Of a stretch of DNA of 7,799 bases, positions 5,780 to 7,799 are shown in pieces. The DNA is taken from positions 1 through 7,799 of the forward strand of contig CAMZKY010000001.1 in NCBI GenBank assembly GCA_947311455.1. The letters run 5' to 3'. How positions within the stretch are numbered: position 1 is the first letter of the stretch; each line of letters opens with the position of its first letter. The DNA comes from an uncultured Marinosulfonomonas sp. (GTDB lineage: Bacteria; Pseudomonadota; Alphaproteobacteria; Rhodobacterales; Rhodobacteraceae). Under the pieces are notes generated by a model, which was not told the origin of the DNA, made no database searches, and worked only from the letters and a program-made list of their open reading frames with translations. The translations under genes and the position numbers were made by a program.

Positions 5780-6346
5780 ATGCCGCTTGCCACCTCAACC
5801 AACATCGCCTTGGCGATTCTGGCGGGCGGATTTATTCTATGGGCGTTTAAGGATAAGGGCTTTCGCACTTCGCCCGCGCATATCATCGCCGGTGTGGGCA
5901 TCGGCCTGTGTGTAACGGCGGGCTGGTTGCTAACCGGATTGGCGCAGGATGAATTTGCCGATGTGGCGATTCCGCTGATTTCGCTGTCTTATGTGCGCCC
6001 TGCGGGTGACACGCTGGATTACCTGATGCGCGCCACAGCCTATGATTTTCCCAGCTTTAATGTGGTGACATTTGCCGGTGTTCTGGCCGGTGGATTTGTT
6101 GGCGCGATCAGCAAGAAAAGCCTTGCGATCCACACATTCTCCGACAAACGCGACACATGGCGCAACATGATTGGCGCCGCCCTGATGGGCATCGGCGGCG
6201 TGGTAGCCCTTGGCTGCACAGTTGGCCAAGGCGTAACCGGATTTTCCACCCTTGCCGTTGGATCCGGCCTAACATTGGCCAGCATCATCGGCGGCGGCAT
6301 TTTCGGGCTGAAATACGTCGAATGGAAAATGATGCGCGAGGTTTAG
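5780..6346 (+). CDS. YeeE/YedE family transporter, C-terminal half
   Basis: This 188-residue continuation is in the same frame as the upstream half and starts at the ATG touching its TGA. It has hydrophobic segments near 8-22, 33-53, 93-110, 129-146 and 158-174. It carries the second-repeat motif GCTVGQGVTG with Cys146, the third of the cysteines that are functionally important in the structurally studied YeeE (TsuA). There is no ribosome binding site close to ATG 5780; the nearest GGGGA is about 20 bases upstream. Separate translation would need termination-reinitiation. A purpose-built second gene would normally have its own site, so this looks like the rear part of a broken or recoded single gene. 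Together the halves would make about 368 residues, the normal family length. A strong terminator follows. Confidence 0.82.
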   Translation: MPLATSTNIALAILAGGFILWAFKDKGFRTSPAHIIAGVGIGLCVTAGWLLTGLAQDEFADVAIPLISLSYVRPAGDTLDYLMRATAYDFPSFNVVTFAGVLAGGFVGAISKKSLAIHTFSDKRDTWRNMIGAALMGIGGVVALGCTVGQGVTGFSTLAVGSGLTLASIIGGGIFGLKYVEWKMMREV

Positions 6347-6363
6347 CGCCCGCACATAACCAC

Positions 6364-6395
6364 AAAGGCCTCGCGTGTTTTGCGGGGCTTTTTTT
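6364..6395 (+). terminator. Strong rho-independent terminator after YeeE/YedE
   Basis: AAAGGCCTCGC (6364-6374) pairs with GCGGGGCTTTT (6382-6392) in 11 pairs, two of them G-U, around a seven-base loop. It runs into seven T's (6389-6395). It lies 18 bases after the YeeE/YedE stop and separates that gene from the peroxidase unit. Confidence 0.88.
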
Positions 6396-6407
6396 CGGCC
6401 AGTTTCC

Positions 6408-6456
6408 GCGACATGACCAAGATCATGTCGCACCTTGCGAATGTGGCGTTTAAATA
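6408..6456 (+). promoter_or_regulatory. Promoter of the peroxidase unit with a CRP/FNR-type inverted repeat
   Basis: GCGACATGA (6408-6416) and TCATGTCGC (6423-6431) form a perfect nine-base inverted repeat around CCAAGA. Its core TGAC-N4-ATCA matches the inner part of the FNR/Dnr consensus TTGAC-N4-ATCAA. A -10-like TAAATA lies at 6451-6456. That would start transcription near 6462 and place the centre of the repeat close to -42, the position of class II CRP/FNR activators. The outer bases differ from consensus, so the regulator's identity is inferred. The repeat could also simply act as a hairpin. Confidence 0.5.
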
Positions 6457-6495
6457 GGCTCAACCCGTTTACCCGTGTCCTACGAAAGAAACCCC

Positions 6496-6702
6496 ATGGA
6501 AAAAATTCTGATTGCTGTTGACGACGGTATGCCCCAACACGGGCACGGATTGCCAACGGCCCTGCAAATGACGGCATATCTGGGCAACGGTAAAAACCGC
6601 ACCGACGGCGTGCGTTTTAACATGCGCGGCTGGCAGAAGTTCAAACTGGATATTTCAGCCATAGAAACCGCCGATACCATAACCTTTAACCTGGTGTTTT
6701 AG
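6496..6702 (+). CDS. FixH/YtkA-like domain protein, 5'-truncated
   Basis: This short frame of 68 residues from ATG 6496 contains AVDDGMPQHGHGLPTA (about 8-23) and GVRFNMRGW (about 43-51), then a strand ending TITFNLVF. That pattern is the C-terminal half of FixH/YtkA-like periplasmic domains, which often sit next to di-heme peroxidases. Normal members carry a signal peptide and about 70 more residues ahead of this point. Here there is none, because promoter and terminator sequence occupies that space. A GTG at 6475 would extend the frame by seven codons without helping. Without export the His-rich MPQHGHG motif would stay in the cytoplasm. It may be a decayed gene kept as the first frame of the peroxidase operon, two bases before the next start. 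The family call is from memory of motifs. Confidence 0.65.
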   Translation: MEKILIAVDDGMPQHGHGLPTALQMTAYLGNGKNRTDGVRFNMRGWQKFKLDISAIETADTITFNLVF

Positions 6703-6704
6703 AC

Positions 6705-7799
6705 ATGAAACCAGCATATCTTGGCGTTATCATTGGCGTAGTTCTAACCAGCACGGTTACTGTCGGCGTCGGATATTTCGGCAACAACGGCCTGACCGAA
6801 TCCGAGCTTGAAACCGCCCGCACCCTAAGCCTTGCCTCATTGCCACCGCTTCCCGCTGATCCTAGTAACAAATATGCAGATGATCCGGCCGCGCGGGCCT
6901 TTGGTGAGTTGTTGTTTTTTGATATGGATATGTCATTAAACCACGATGTGGCATGCGCCACTTGCCATCTGGACAATCGCCAATTTCAGGACGACCTACC
7001 GCAGGGCAAAGGTGTTGGCACAACCAATCGGCGCACCATGCCGTTGCGCGGAGTTGGCTATGCCTCATGGCTGTTCTGGGACGGGCGCAAGGATTCGGTT
7101 TGGTCACAGGCGCTTGGCCCTGTTGAAAGCGCGGTTGAGCACGGTTTTACCCGTTCGCAGGTGGCGCAATATATCGCCGAAACTTATGCGGCCGATTATG
7201 AGCCGATCTTTGGCCCCCTGCCCGATGTTGCAAACATTCCACCCGCCAGCCCTCTGGGGAACAAGACCCAACAGGCCGCATGGGCCGCTTTGCCCGCGCA
7301 AAAACAGGATGAGATCAACCGCGTCTTTGCCAATTTCGGCAAATCCATCGCCGCCTATGAACGCACTTTAATGCCCATTGAAAGCCGCTTTGACAGGTTT
7401 GCCACCGCGATGATCGCAGGCGAAACACCCACGGGTGACGCGGTGTTTACCCAACAGGAAATCGACGGGTTCAAGATTTTCGCCGGCAAAGGCGACTGCA
7501 CCAAATGCCACAACGGCCCGCGCCTGACCGATGAGTTTTTCCACAATACCGGCATTGCCAGCCCGCAAAATCCGGTCACAGATCATGGGCGTCTGGATGC
7601 GCTGGATCAGGTTGCAAATGATATTTTCAACTGCAAGGGCGCATATAGTGACGCGGGAAAATCCGATTGTGGCGAATTGCGGTTTATGTCGCGTGACGAA
7701 CATCTGTTTGACCGCGCCTTCAAGCCCCCCAGCCTGCGCGGTGTTGCCGATCGCGCGCCCTATATGCACGCTGGCCAAATCGCGACCCTTCCGTTGGTG
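6705..7799 (+). CDS. Di-heme cytochrome c peroxidase (CcpA/MauG superfamily), partial at right edge
   Basis: Bacterial di-heme peroxidases reduce hydrogen peroxide to water in the periplasm using electrons from small cytochromes; MauG relatives oxidise other targets. The 365 codons visible have no stop. An uncleaved-looking membrane anchor (about 4-25) comes first, then heme motif CATCH (84-88). RGVGYASWLFWDGRKDSVW and ALGPVESAVEHG, family hallmarks, follow. The second heme motif is CTKCH (265-269), and then come SLRGVADRAPYMHAGQ and ATL near the edge, where the Met of YMHAG is a likely axial ligand. Two cysteines in FNCKGAYSDAGKSDCGE may form a disulfide. The ATG lies two bases after the previous stop with no strong ribosome binding site, suggesting translational coupling. 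It is probably driven by the CRP/FNR-type promoter upstream. Whether it is a true peroxidase or MauG-like cannot be decided here. Confidence 0.92.
   Translation, partial: MKPAYLGVIIGVVLTSTVTVGVGYFGNNGLTESELETARTLSLASLPPLPADPSNKYADDPAARAFGELLFFDMDMSLNHDVACATCHLDNRQFQDDLPQGKGVGTTNRRTMPLRGVGYASWLFWDGRKDSVWSQALGPVESAVEHGFTRSQVAQYIAETYAADYEPIFGPLPDVANIPPASPLGNKTQQAAWAALPAQKQDEINRVFANFGKSIAAYERTLMPIESRFDRFATAMIAGETPTGDAVFTQQEIDGFKIFAGKGDCTKCHNGPRLTDEFFHNTGIASPQNPVTDHGRLDALDQVANDIFNCKGAYSDAGKSDCGELRFMSRDEHLFDRAFKPPSLRGVADRAPYMHAGQIATLPLV

Noticed and set aside
5304..6300. Minus-strand frames opposite the YeeE/YedE gene
   Set aside because: They are complementary-frame shadows of a membrane protein with clear family motifs and lack start signals.
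6862..7778. Short frames on both strands across 6862-7778
   Set aside because: The region is one uninterrupted plus-strand peroxidase frame from 6705 with both heme motifs; the rest are shadows.
1..7799. CRISPR array, insertion sequence, tRNA, rRNA, phage or toxin-antitoxin genes
   Set aside because: I looked for regularly spaced repeats, transposase-like frames, terminal repeats and tRNA-like structures and found none.

Overview
The window looks like a chromosomal segment of an alphaproteobacterium, most probably a Rhodobacterales (Roseobacter-type) marine bacterium. The ClpB N-terminus, the YeeE/YedE transporter with an NFCTMG motif, and a FixH/YtkA-like domain beside a di-heme peroxidase all resemble that group as I know it. 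No database search was run, so the taxonomy is an inference. I see no mobile element, CRISPR array, tRNA or rRNA.

Layout from left to right. (1) Positions 1-2153, minus strand: the disaggregase gene clpB, running off the left edge and interrupted by an in-frame TAA at 153-155. A well conserved continuation of the same frame lies beyond that stop. (2) 2154-2673: a 520-base intergenic region with a candidate heat-shock promoter for clpB and several inverted repeats. (3) 2674-2958, plus: a small conserved-looking protein of unknown function. (4) 2961-3875, minus: a secreted metallo-beta-lactamase-fold protein with an altered metal-binding motif, probably starting at a TTG codon. Genes 3 and 4 converge on one hairpin that overlaps both stop codons. 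(5) 3876-4230: an intergenic region with one doubtful 46-codon frame. (6) 4231-5109, minus: a DMT/EamA-family permease. (7) 5240-6346, plus: a YeeE/YedE (thiosulfate/sulfur transporter) gene split into two halves by an in-frame TGA, followed by a strong intrinsic terminator. (8) 6496-7799, plus: a shortened FixH/YtkA-like domain and a membrane-anchored di-heme cytochrome c peroxidase (MauG/CcpA superfamily) that runs off the right edge. Both probably come from one promoter with a CRP/FNR-type site.

Functional reading. The YeeE/YedE gene carries the conserved cysteines expected for thiosulfate or sulfane-sulfur uptake. It is preceded by an AT-rich palindrome placed where a repressor would block transcription. 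The peroxidase pair looks like a periplasmic oxidative-stress or low-oxygen module. No new multi-gene system is evident. The most unusual aspect is damage or divergence: two nonsense codons in otherwise well conserved genes, one gene that seems to have lost its 5' half, and an MBL protein without the HxHxDH motif. Whether these are real gene decay, recoding or sequence errors cannot be settled from the sequence alone.
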